Of a DNA stretch of 64,000 bases, positions 7,995 through 15,324 are shown piece after piece (positions within the stretch are counted from its first letter, which is position 1; each line of letters begins with the position of its first letter). The position numbers were made by a program, and so were the translations under genes. The stretch is from Halobacterium sp. KA-4 (GTDB lineage: Archaea; Halobacteriota; Halobacteria; Halobacteriales; Halobacteriaceae), in NCBI RefSeq assembly GCF_021028995.1, contig NZ_JAJJZG010000015.1, forward strand, positions 1-64,000, written 5' to 3'. The notes beneath the pieces were generated by a model. That model was not told where the DNA came from, did no database searches, and saw nothing but the letters and a program-made list of their open reading frames with translations.

Positions 7995-9266
7995 GTGAGT
8001 ACTGACAAACCCCACCAGAACCTGGCTATCATCGGCCACGTCGACCACGGCAAGAGCACACTCGTGGGGAGACTTCTCTATGAGACAGGGAGCGTCCCCG
8101 AGCACGTCATCGAACAACACCGCGAGGAAGCTGAGGAGAAAGGCAAGGGCGGCTTCGAGTTCGCCTACGTCATGGACAACCTTGCCGAAGAGCGTGAGCG
8201 AGGTGTCACGATAGACATCGCCCATCAGGAGTTCTCGACGGAGGCGTACGACTTTACCATCGTCGATACACCGGGACACCGAGACTTCGTCAAGAACATG
8301 ATCACGGGCGCGTCCCAGGCTGACCACGCTGTCCTCGTCGTCGCTGCTGACGATGGCGTCGCGCCCCAGACCCAGGAACACGTCTTCTTGGCCCGCACCT
8401 TGGGAATTGACGAGCTTATTGTCGCTGTCAACAAGATGGACCTCGTCGACTACGAGGAAGCGAAGTACAAGGAGGTCGTCGAGGAGGTCAAGCAACTCCT
8501 CAACCAGGTCCGATTCGACACCGACGATGCATCGTTCATTCCCGTTTCCGCATTCGAGGGTGACAACGTCGCCGACGCCTCCGAGAACACAGACTGGTAC
8601 GATGGCGAGACGCTGCTTGAGGCGCTCAACGATCTGCCCGAGCCACAGCCAGCGTCGGACGCGCCGCTTCGGCTCCCGATTCAGGACGTCTACACCATCT
8701 CCGGTATCGGTACTGTCGCTGTTGGACGTGTCGAGACCGGCGTCATGAACACCGGCGACAACGTCTCGTTCCAGCCTAGCGACGTGGGCGGCGAAGTGAA
8801 GACGATCGAGATGCACCACGAGGAAGTCCCCCAAGCCGAACCGGGCGACAACGTCGGGTTCAACGTCCGCGGCATCGGTAAGGACGACATTCGCCGCGGC
8901 GACATCGTCGGGCCTGCTGACGATCCGCCGAGCGTCGCTGAGACCTTCCAAGCCCAAATCGTCGTCATGCAACACCCCAGCGTGATCACCGCCGGCTACA
9001 CGCCGGTCCTCCACGCCCACACGGCGCAGGTCGCCGGCACCGTCGAATCCATCGACCAGAAGATCGATCCCTCGTCCGGTGAGGTCGCCGAGGAGAACCC
9101 CGACTTCATCCAGTCGGGCGATGCCGCTGTGGTCACGATCCGACCGCAGAAGCCCCTCAGCATCGAACCATCGAGTGAAATCCCCGAACTTGGAAGCTTC
9201 GCCGTCCGCGACATGGGTCAGACCATCGCGGCTGGCAAGGTTCTTGAAATCAACGAGAGAGACTAA
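7995..9266 (+). CDS. Cysteine-free archaeal elongation factor 1A
   Basis: A full-length (423 aa) aEF1A, the GTPase that delivers aminoacyl-tRNA to the ribosome. All GTPase motifs are present: GHVDHGKST (G1), RGVTID (G2), D91-T-P-G-H (G3), NKMD (G4) and SAF (G5). Domains 2 and 3 are complete. It has no cysteine. From memory, the usual haloarchaeal protein has Cys in DCPGH, in GDVCGP and in QVACTVES; here these are Thr92, Val305 and Gly348. An EF-1A gene normally lies with the rps10/rpl genes. This one starts with GTG, is read from stress promoter P3, and is followed 7 nt later by a flavoprotein. It should be functional: no key residue is missing. Alternatively, it could be the only EF-1A of the genome, which I consider unlikely. 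Confidence 0.93.
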   Translation: MSTDKPHQNLAIIGHVDHGKSTLVGRLLYETGSVPEHVIEQHREEAEEKGKGGFEFAYVMDNLAEERERGVTIDIAHQEFSTEAYDFTIVDTPGHRDFVKNMITGASQADHAVLVVAADDGVAPQTQEHVFLARTLGIDELIVAVNKMDLVDYEEAKYKEVVEEVKQLLNQVRFDTDDASFIPVSAFEGDNVADASENTDWYDGETLLEALNDLPEPQPASDAPLRLPIQDVYTISGIGTVAVGRVETGVMNTGDNVSFQPSDVGGEVKTIEMHHEEVPQAEPGDNVGFNVRGIGKDDIRRGDIVGPADDPPSVAETFQAQIVVMQHPSVITAGYTPVLHAHTAQVAGTVESIDQKIDPSSGEVAEENPDFIQSGDAAVVTIRPQKPLSIEPSSEIPELGSFAVRDMGQTIAAGKVLEINERD

Positions 9267-9273
9267 CCCAACA

Positions 9274-9858
9274 ATGACAGACGTCATCATCGTCGGTGGT
9301 GGTCCCGCTGGCCTGAGCGCAGCACTGTTTACCGCAAAGAACGGCCTCAATACCGTCGTCTTCGATACCGATCAGACGTGGCTGCATAAAGCTCATCTGT
9401 TCAATTACCCGGGAATCGGGTCTATTGGCGGAACGAATTACATAAACACGCTCCGAGAACAGGTCGATGATTTCGAAGTTGACCGTCATCAAGACACTGC
9501 TGTTACAGCAGTTGAGTCCACCACAGATGGGTTTACCGTTAAAACAGACGAAGACGACCACGCTGCAGACTACGTGGTCCTTGCAACAGGAGCTAATCGT
9601 GATCTTGCCGATGATCTCGGCTGTGCGTTCACTGACGAGAACGTCGTCGATGTCGATGTGACGATGGAGACGTCGGTCGAAGACGCCTATGCGACGGGCG
9701 CGATGGTACGCGCTGAGGAATGGCAAGCTGTCATCTCTGCAGGCGACGGTGCCGCAGCCGCGCTCAACATTCTCACGAAAGAGAAAGGCGAGCACTTCCA
9801 CGATTTCGACACGCCAGCCGATGCCGAAGCTCTGTTCGGATCACTAATCGATAACTAA
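9274..9858 (+). CDS. Small FAD-dependent (thioredoxin reductase-like) oxidoreductase
   Basis: The ATG at 9274 gives 194 residues that open with a Rossmann FAD motif, VIIVGGGPAGLSAALFTAKN. YVVLATGA (about residues 105-112) and a C-terminal ATGAMVRAEEWQAVISAGDGAAAALN follow, the latter as in the FAD-binding end of thioredoxin reductases. The NADPH-binding domain and the CxxC redox pair are both absent, so it cannot be a standard thioredoxin reductase. Such short forms occur in haloarchaea; their role is unknown. It is the second gene of the P3 operon. A longer frame runs back to 9079 but would overlap EF-1A by nearly 190 bp and is rejected. It has one Cys. Confidence 0.8.
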   Translation: MTDVIIVGGGPAGLSAALFTAKNGLNTVVFDTDQTWLHKAHLFNYPGIGSIGGTNYINTLREQVDDFEVDRHQDTAVTAVESTTDGFTVKTDEDDHAADYVVLATGANRDLADDLGCAFTDENVVDVDVTMETSVEDAYATGAMVRAEEWQAVISAGDGAAAALNILTKEKGEHFHDFDTPADAEALFGSLIDN

Positions 9859-9886
9859 CTGTTCTTAACAGGGAATACGATATTGT

Positions 9887-10279
9887 ATGTCGAGAAACCA
9901 ACTGCCTGATCAAGAAGACTGGCCATGGGACTTCGAAAAGCGACGTGACAATGTCGGCGTCTGGCTACTGACTGGTTGGGATGGTTACGATCAGGAAACG
10001 CTCGAAAGTGTATCAGAACACTACGACAAGCGAACGAACCAATCAGATATCATTGGTACAGTTGCAGTGTTCAGTGAAGATACAAATCTGCCGAAAGAAA
10101 CCCAACAGTACATAGCAAATGAGTGGGGGGACAACGCTGGAGGCGTTAAACGTGTTGCGCTCGTTTCAGAGGGACTGAAAGCGATGGCTGTGTCCGCAAA
10201 TGTTGAGGTCGAAAATGACGTCGAAGTCGAATGGTTCAAAGATATCGACGAAGCAGTAGAGTGGGCAGCAGGCGAATAA
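9887..10279 (+). CDS. SpoIIAA-like/STAS-type hypothetical protein
   Basis: A 130-residue acidic protein without membrane segments or cysteines. The alternating pattern IIGTVAVFSEDT, KRVALVSEGLKAMAVSANV and VEWFKDIDEAVEWAAGE resembles the SpoIIAA-like (STAS-related) fold, where a short stress-type domain ends with a -DEAxxWL helix. That reading is by eye only. It follows the flavoprotein by 28 nt and is probably the last gene of the P3 operon. A TATT/AAAT-rich stretch follows, with no clear terminator hairpin. Function unknown. Confidence 0.7.
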   Translation: MSRNQLPDQEDWPWDFEKRRDNVGVWLLTGWDGYDQETLESVSEHYDKRTNQSDIIGTVAVFSEDTNLPKETQQYIANEWGDNAGGVKRVALVSEGLKAMAVSANVEVENDVEVEWFKDIDEAVEWAAGE

Positions 10280-10452
10280 AACTACTTCTGCATTATTTCA
10301 ATAAATATCATAAGTAAAAATTGTTTCCAAGAGACGCGGAGTCTACTACATCAGTTGACATCGGGGTCGAACCACGAGTTCAGCGGGCATTTCGTTTGTA
10401 ACTTACCTTCCGAACCTTTGGGGGTAACTCTAAAGTGTGAGTCAATTTTCTC

Positions 10453-10518
10453 ACTTCCACATCCGGTAGTTACAACTACACTCCTAACTTGGTAGCTTTT
10501 GGCTTCCAAACTCATAGC
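10453..10518 (+). promoter_or_regulatory. Triple-operator promoter P4 (DoxX gene)
   Basis: The boxes are ACTTCCACATCCGGTAGT (10453), ACTCCTAACTTGGTAGC (10480) and GCTTCCAAACTCATAGC (10502), with the same 27/22 spacing. Box 3 is the most degenerate of the set, and the TATA-like element is weaker (GCTTTTGGC). The expected start, by analogy with P1, is about 30 nt beyond box 3, which falls on the ATG at 10532. Confidence 0.75.
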
Positions 10519-10531
10519 TGGGTATGTAGTG

Positions 10532-10591
10532 ATGGAAGACAACCTGATCACAGACATGCAGACGGACTATCTGACGGTGATTTATCAATGA
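10532..10591 (+). CDS. 19-codon leader peptide before the DoxX gene
   Basis: The frame ATG...TGA encodes MEDNLITDMQTDYLTVIYQ and ends in ATGA, sharing 4 nt with the DoxX start at 10588. The ATG lies 30 nt from the start of operator box 3, the same as for the pirin gene in P1. A leaderless transcript from P4 would therefore begin at this small frame, not at doxX. Translational coupling is the simplest role. No homologue is known to me. Confidence 0.5.
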   Translation: MEDNLITDMQTDYLTVIYQ

Positions 10592-10953
10592 GCCTCTTCG
10601 GCACGGCATTCCTCGGTGTACAATCGGTGTTGGCTCTCGCTATGATTGGTGCAGGAGGAGTGAAGTTAGGAGGTATCGAGTCACAGATTGAGGAGTTCCA
10701 GCGGTACGGCTATCCGCAGTGGTTCCGGCTGGCGACGGGCAGTATTGAACTCCTTGCGGGAGTCGTACTCGTGGCGGGCCTCTTCGTGACACCCGTCTTA
10801 GCCCTCGGTGGAAGCCTACTCGTCGTCGCAACGATGGTCGGAGCAGTCGTCACGCACGTTCGGATGGGAGATCCTGCTACGGACATCGCCCCGTCAATGA
10901 TTCTCCTCATATTAGCACTGGGAGTGAGCTGGTACCATGTGAGTCCCCTCTAA
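10588..10953 (+). CDS. DoxX-like integral membrane protein
   Basis: A 121-residue protein with four hydrophobic stretches (about 5-25, 48-68, 71-90 and 101-118). The FxKLxG-like GAGGVKLGGIESQIEEFQRYGYP after the first is characteristic of DoxX/DoxD-like proteins. Members of this family (CatD, MhqP) are part of quinone and electrophile regulons in Bacillus. The start at 10588 overlaps the leader peptide stop. A frame running back to 10489 would begin inside operator box 2 and is rejected. It has no cysteine. Likely role: membrane partner in quinone or thiol redox homeostasis, by analogy only. Confidence 0.8.
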   Translation: MSLFGTAFLGVQSVLALAMIGAGGVKLGGIESQIEEFQRYGYPQWFRLATGSIELLAGVVLVAGLFVTPVLALGGSLLVVATMVGAVVTHVRMGDPATDIAPSMILLILALGVSWYHVSPL

Positions 10954-11490
10954 CCCAGTAGACAGCAATACCGCTTAACAAGGTGCTTTGAGTGGTCTGG
11001 TTCCTTCAATGTAGAGATCAGCCACTCATCCCTGGATTCAAGAAAACGGTGCCTGCTTTTCTGTATTGACTGATCCTATCCTCTGTAGATTGGTTCGCAA
11101 TCAATATCGCATTCGCGCCCTGTATCTTGCACGACGGCCGAACATCATCTGTAACTGGTAGAAATTCCAGCGGTACATTCGCAGACCTACCCAACAGCCG
11201 TTGCAGAATAGAGTGTAATCAAGAACCAAACAAAACCATTCTCCGAGACATGGCGAAACTCTATGCATTGAGATGACTGGTCTCAACTACTGGGCTAAGT
11301 GGAGTTGCGAATGCCGGGCAAAACGTTCACGGGATCGACGCTATTCGGACCAGTACCCGCTAGAAATAGCCGCGATTACGCTCTAATTGCTATCATAGAG
11401 CTAGAATTATTATACTAAACAAACTTATCGGTCGAAATCTACTTCAGCAAATAGTGATGCCTCTCGCGAAGGGCTAGCTTAGACCGAGTT
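10954..11490. other. Non-coding stretch between DoxX and a transposase
   Basis: No frame of credible composition is present. The 11100-11290 minus-strand frame has an unhalophilic, basic composition. The right part probably holds the end of the insertion element carrying the next transposase, but no inverted repeat was matched. Confidence 0.4.
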
Positions 11491-13254
11491 CTAAATGAGT
11501 GTGATCAACTCCTTGTCCAGCCAATCAAGGAACCGACTGAGTGTGATTCTGGGCTTTTTCCGGGTTTCAATGACCCCAATGCGCTCTTGTGTGAGGAAAT
11601 CGACTAACAGCCACATATTGTAGACCACACACCCAAAAGCGAAATGGAACCACCGTACTCCAAACTCCTTCGAGGTAGTCCACGCCGCTGCGTTCTTGAT
11701 CGACGAGTACGAGTTCTCGATCGCTCCGCGGTCACTGTACTGTTCAATCTGCTTTTTCGCCCAGCGCCGATCGAGTGCGACCTCGTCACTCACATCGAGA
11801 CTGGTGATAAACGGCTGTGGCGATCCCTCTTCATGGACATCATCATCTTCCGCTGGGGGTAACACGGCAACGGTCGTATGTACTGTGTGGTTTGAGACGC
11901 CACCCTTCACTGCACCGTGCATGACGAAATCCTCCTCGACATACAGCGGGGTGTCGTTCGGTTCGTGATACCCCTGCTTCACTTGGTCAAACCGGTCGCA
12001 CATCGGTCCAATCCGATGCTGATCTTTCTGAGCAGGGATCACGTAGTCCAACCCCTTGTCAGTAAGCGTCTGAATGACGTCTACAGCGTGGAATTCACGA
12101 TCGGCGTACACCATCCTGATGTCGACGTAGTCTTCGGCGATCGAAAGGAGCCGTCGTGCAACATCCCCGATATAGTAGGAATTACCCTTGCCGGGATACG
12201 CGTCTGTTGCGGCGTAGTCCGTACTTCCAAGCGGACACACCCCCACGACGTAGTGAGTGTTCTCGCCGACGATCACGACCGTCGCGAACTTGTGACACCA
12301 GGTGTATCCCTTTCCCTCTGGCGCGCCCTGGACCCATTTCATCTCGTCGCGATCGCCATAGTAGGCAACATACGTGATGTCCAGCGCGACCTTTGTCCGA
12401 GTCCCAAACCGTGAGCCGTTATCGTGTTCGAGCTCCCTGATTCGGGGCTTCGCGCGTGTGTAGGTCTTTCGGAGAGCGAAATTCAGCACGGTCGCAATAT
12501 CATCGACGGACATGTGTTTGAGAGCCTCCAACAGGGTCTCACCAGATGGACCATCCTCGTAGAACGGGTCATCAACGGCGGGATCTGGATTTTTCATGTC
12601 ACCCAGCTTCTGTCCCGAACCGTGTGCCGCCTGCTGCTTGATCGACGCGATTGCTTCTAAGACGAGTAATTCATCGTCGTCGTAGATCGCGTCATCTGAT
12701 CGGGAGAGTGAGATTGAAGGGATGGCTACTGATTTCAGCTCATTAAGCACCTCTTGTCCCTTCTTTCGCAACAAGCGTTGGACGGTTCGATTTGATAGCG
12801 ACTGTTTGTCTTCGCCGTCCGATGTTTTGAGAAGATCATTCCCGATTGGTGCGCCTCGTTCAGCAGCAAGTGTTCGAATCTCTTTCACTCCCCGTTCCAC
12901 GGGTGACTGAAGTTCTTCGAATCGTCCTCCATCTAATCGCGTTGGCTTGAACGTGCTTTCTGAGGGAAGATCGTCGAGGTCAAAACCCATAGCAGTGGCC
13001 AACTCTGGATTTGCTTCAAGTTGGTCCGGGATCGTCGTCAAGGAGACATCTTCGGCTTTCGCCCACACGTATGCGAGAAACATTCGTGGAAACGGTGTGG
13101 CAGTGTGCCAATCTGGATATCTGTCTCGTCGTTCAAATCGGTCGGTGTCAAACTCATCAACGAAATCTATCCATTCTGTCTCTTCGTCGATGATCTCATC
13201 TGCTTGCTTTCCAAGGCCTGTGACCGGGGAGGAGGGGGTATCTGGGAGATTCAT
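11491..13254 (-). CDS. Large IS4-like DDE transposase
   Basis: A 587-residue DDE transposase of the same general plan as the one at 1975, but in a different subgroup. Catalytic stretches are VALDITYVAYYGDRDE, MVYADREFHAVDVI and YSDRGAIENSYSSIKNAA. The terminal hydrophobic motif is RWFHFAFGCVVYNMWLLVDFL. The N-terminal half contains a predicted helical DNA-binding region (TVQRLLRKKGQEVLNEL). The frame is complete and ends in LDWLDKELITLI. It lies between a non-coding gap and a divergent wHTH gene. Ends of the element were not resolved. Confidence 0.83.
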   Translation of the reverse strand: MNLPDTPSSPVTGLGKQADEIIDEETEWIDFVDEFDTDRFERRDRYPDWHTATPFPRMFLAYVWAKAEDVSLTTIPDQLEANPELATAMGFDLDDLPSESTFKPTRLDGGRFEELQSPVERGVKEIRTLAAERGAPIGNDLLKTSDGEDKQSLSNRTVQRLLRKKGQEVLNELKSVAIPSISLSRSDDAIYDDDELLVLEAIASIKQQAAHGSGQKLGDMKNPDPAVDDPFYEDGPSGETLLEALKHMSVDDIATVLNFALRKTYTRAKPRIRELEHDNGSRFGTRTKVALDITYVAYYGDRDEMKWVQGAPEGKGYTWCHKFATVVIVGENTHYVVGVCPLGSTDYAATDAYPGKGNSYYIGDVARRLLSIAEDYVDIRMVYADREFHAVDVIQTLTDKGLDYVIPAQKDQHRIGPMCDRFDQVKQGYHEPNDTPLYVEEDFVMHGAVKGGVSNHTVHTTVAVLPPAEDDDVHEEGSPQPFITSLDVSDEVALDRRWAKKQIEQYSDRGAIENSYSSIKNAAAWTTSKEFGVRWFHFAFGCVVYNMWLLVDFLTQERIGVIETRKKPRITLSRFLDWLDKELITLI

Positions 13255-13282
13255 AGCAAAATATTATTTTGTTGAATAGTAG

Positions 13283-13295
13283 CTCAAAATCTGAG
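13283..13295. promoter_or_regulatory. ACTCA-type box, distal copy
   Basis: CTCAAAATCTGAG is an imperfect palindrome of the same family as the two boxes at 13431-13462 that precede the wHTH gene. It lies 28 bp upstream of the transposase start, so it might serve that gene or be coincidental. Confidence 0.35.
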
Positions 13296-13430
13296 TAAAG
13301 AGTATGGGTGTCATTTCCGGAAACAAATTCACGTATGACGCGAGGTCTGGCTGCCAAATAAGTAGAATTCGCTGAGTAGACTCTATCTCTGATACCCCTC
13401 AGCTGGTGAGCCAATTCCAAACCAGATATC

Positions 13431-13462
13431 ACTCAGATTCTGAGTAGACTCAAAATCTTAGT
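13431..13462 (+). promoter_or_regulatory. Tandem palindromic boxes before the wHTH gene
   Basis: ACTCAG-ATT-CTGAGT is a perfect palindrome (13431-13445), followed after two bases by the related ACTCAAAATCTTAGT (13448-13462). They end 21 bp before the ATG at 13484, where a repressor would block transcription. Autoregulation by the wHTH product is the simplest reading. Confidence 0.55.
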
Positions 13463-13483
13463 TGATGTCCCTCTACGACTTAC

Positions 13484-14089
13484 GTGATGACCAATCAAAT
13501 CGCGGAATTTTTTAAGAGAGATGGCGCAATTGGGTTAATTCTCGCAATTGGTCCTGAGAATGCCCGATTCAAAAAAATAGTATCTCAAGTAGCAGTAAGC
13601 CATGATACGGTGTCTAACCGGGTCGAAGAGGCTCGCAATATAGGATTGATCAAGGCAGAAGCTGTTTCGGATATAGGAACGAGCTTCACTAACAAACTCA
13701 CACCAGCTGGAGAGATCTGTTACTGGGGAATGGTAGAATTAGGATTGGATGACGCATATACGGAATATGTTAACGCGATTGAGAACTACAACAATTTATC
13801 AGACAAATACGCTCGACAGGTTGGTGACGAAGCTGAGTGGTTAGATTGGGTACTTGAGAGTGACGTTCGCGTAGATAACTTACTGACGAAGTTCGAGGCG
13901 CGAGGCGAAGATATGATACCCCCCTTTTCATCCTATCCAGAACCGGTTAAAGAGGCCCTCCAGCAGCAGTCAGTTGAGCCACTCGAAAATATCGATCATA
14001 AGGATGTCTGGTTATGGCGTATTATACAATATCCTCCAGAACCCGACCACGAAGATCATCCGACACTACCGTATAACAACGATACATAG
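13484..14089 (+). CDS. Winged-helix regulator, unassigned family
   Basis: A 201-residue protein. The N-terminal 85 residues look like a winged helix: AIGLILAIGPENARFKKIVSQVAVSHDTVSNRVEEARNIGLI (recognition helix SHDTVSNRVEEAR) and a wing FTNKLTPAGEICYW. The remaining part is acidic with no domain I recognise (conserved-looking AEWLDWVLESDVR). The halves suggest a DNA-binding domain plus a sensor or dimerisation region. GC content is visibly lower than in the stress regulon to the left, which hints at separate origin. Two palindromic boxes lie just upstream. A similar architecture is encoded at 59766, also beside a large transposase. Confidence 0.7.
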   Translation: MMTNQIAEFFKRDGAIGLILAIGPENARFKKIVSQVAVSHDTVSNRVEEARNIGLIKAEAVSDIGTSFTNKLTPAGEICYWGMVELGLDDAYTEYVNAIENYNNLSDKYARQVGDEAEWLDWVLESDVRVDNLLTKFEARGEDMIPPFSSYPEPVKEALQQQSVEPLENIDHKDVWLWRIIQYPPEPDHEDHPTLPYNNDT

Positions 14090-14101
14090 ATCTTAGGTAG
14101 C

Positions 14102-14200
14102 TTAGTTTGAGGGTGTTATAGCAGTGATGACTGGCACGCCCAGAACGATTAGTGGGATGAAAAGTTGCCCAACCTGAGCGGAGAGGAACAGTAGAAAATG
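14102..14200 (-). pseudogene. Truncated C-terminal end of a membrane protein
   Basis: The minus-strand frame reads FLLFLSAQVGQLFIPLIVLGVPVITAITPSN-stop, a plausible membrane segment with a short tail. It begins exactly at the left terminal repeat of the IS at 14201. It therefore looks like the 3' end of a gene cut by that insertion. I could not find the matching 5' part right of the IS. Confidence 0.35.
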
Positions 14201-15129
14201 GGGCTCTGTAGTTTCGCTAGACGCAACGGCTACGACTGCGTTATTGCCGTAGAAAGCGAAGAGACAGATCGGTGTGACATCCGAAATCCGTCTCTTCACG
14301 CGTGTTACGGTGGCTAAGGCTAAATCAGTTGTCGCTAATCCGGACGAACCCGCCTCCCCCTTCGGGGTCGGCGGGTTCGCAGAATGGGCGATGCTCACCG
14401 TGCATGCACTCCGCATCGAGCTGGGCAAATCCTACCGCGTCGCGGTAGATTTGCTCTCAGAAATGCCCGGCGTCCTTGAAGAGATCGGACTCACCAGACT
14501 CCCACACTACACGGTGCTTCGCACGTGGTTTGAGCGGATTTCGACCAAGACGTGGCGTGCGTTTCTCGGCGTGTCGGCCGAGAAACACACCGGGCACGCT
14601 GCTATCGATTCGACTGGCTTTGACCGTGATCAGCCCAGCCGCCACTACGCCAACCGCACGAACTACCGCGTTCGAGCGCTGAAAGTCACCGCACTCGTGG
14701 ATGTCGAGACGCTGTACATCACCGACATCCACTCGACGACCTCGAAGAAACACGATGCGAAGATCGGCCCGCAGGTCGCTCGGCGCAACGCCGGTGACCT
14801 GCGGAGCCTTGCTGCTGATCGCGGCTACGACGCCAAAGCCTTTCGCGATGAACTCCGCGAAAACGGCATCAGACCGCTGATTAAACACCGAATCATGAAT
14901 CCACTCGATCACGCCCACAACGCCCGCATGGACGGTGATCGGTACCACCAGCGTTCAATGTCCGAAACCGTCTTCTCGTCGATCAAGCGCACGCTCGGCT
15001 CCGCCGTGCGTGCGCGTAGCTGGTGGCTAGAATTCCGCGAAATGCTGCTGAAAGCCACCGTCTACAACCTCCGTCGGAGCGTCCGATATCCGTGAAATCG
15101 ACCGCCGTGTACCGAAACTACAGAGCCCC
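14201..15129 (+). mobile_element. IS5-type insertion sequence, 929 bp
   Basis: The element is bounded by perfect 17-bp inverted repeats, GGGGCTCTGTAGTTTCG (14201-14217) and its complement (15113-15129). It contains one intact transposase. No target duplication is visible at the borders, so one flank may have been rearranged after insertion. Confidence 0.88.
14274..15095 (+). CDS. IS5-family transposase
   Basis: A 273-residue DDE transposase of the IS5 type common in haloarchaea. The acidic triad lies in AAIDSTGFDRD, LAADRGYDAKAF and SETVFSSIKRTLGSAVRAR (Y-R-E pattern replaced by HQRSMSETVF). It starts with GTG at 14274. Unlike the copy at 17138, it is intact, so the element may still move. 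It is related to the transposase at 19673 (both have SxHYAxRTNY), but clearly not the same IS. Confidence 0.88.
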   Translation: MTSEIRLFTRVTVAKAKSVVANPDEPASPFGVGGFAEWAMLTVHALRIELGKSYRVAVDLLSEMPGVLEEIGLTRLPHYTVLRTWFERISTKTWRAFLGVSAEKHTGHAAIDSTGFDRDQPSRHYANRTNYRVRALKVTALVDVETLYITDIHSTTSKKHDAKIGPQVARRNAGDLRSLAADRGYDAKAFRDELRENGIRPLIKHRIMNPLDHAHNARMDGDRYHQRSMSETVFSSIKRTLGSAVRARSWWLEFREMLLKATVYNLRRSVRYP

Positions 15130-15324
15130 CGATTTAAAACAGATAGATTGAGAGCGTAGTTTATCACCCCCCATACTCGGGGGTACTGCCATAGATCATT
15201 CTATGGGAATCTGAGACATGATTTACACTATATGGATTTCAGCGGCGTTCTCAAGGGCTACTCGCTTTAATATAATACCATATTATATGGAAAGGTATTT
15301 GTGTTATGGTTAATACATTGACTT
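15130..15324. other. Upstream region of the halocin-like gene
   Basis: AT-rich intergenic DNA between an IS end and the halocin-like gene. It holds the palindrome listed at 15278 and probably the promoter. No gene is apparent. Confidence 0.5.
15278..15290 (+). promoter_or_regulatory. Palindrome in the halocin-like promoter region
   Basis: CCATAT-T-ATATGG is a perfect 6+1+6 palindrome embedded in an AT run that could contain the TATA box. It lies 35 bp before the GTG start. It could be the binding site of a regulator controlling halocin production, which is growth-phase dependent in known producers. Confidence 0.45.

Noticed and set aside
9079-9273. N-terminal extension of the flavoprotein
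   Set aside because: It overlaps EF-1A by nearly 190 bp and its residues ([12 protein letters not shown]) are unrelated to flavoproteins. The ATG at 9274 starts directly at the FAD motif.
7965-9350. 461-codon frame antisense to EF-1A
   Set aside because: It is the mirror of a highly biased, GC-rich coding strand. EF-1A on the plus strand is unmistakable.
10489-10587. Longer DoxX start at 10489
   Set aside because: It would begin within operator box 2, and the added residues are polar and unlike the family. The ATG at 10588 opens directly into the first helix.
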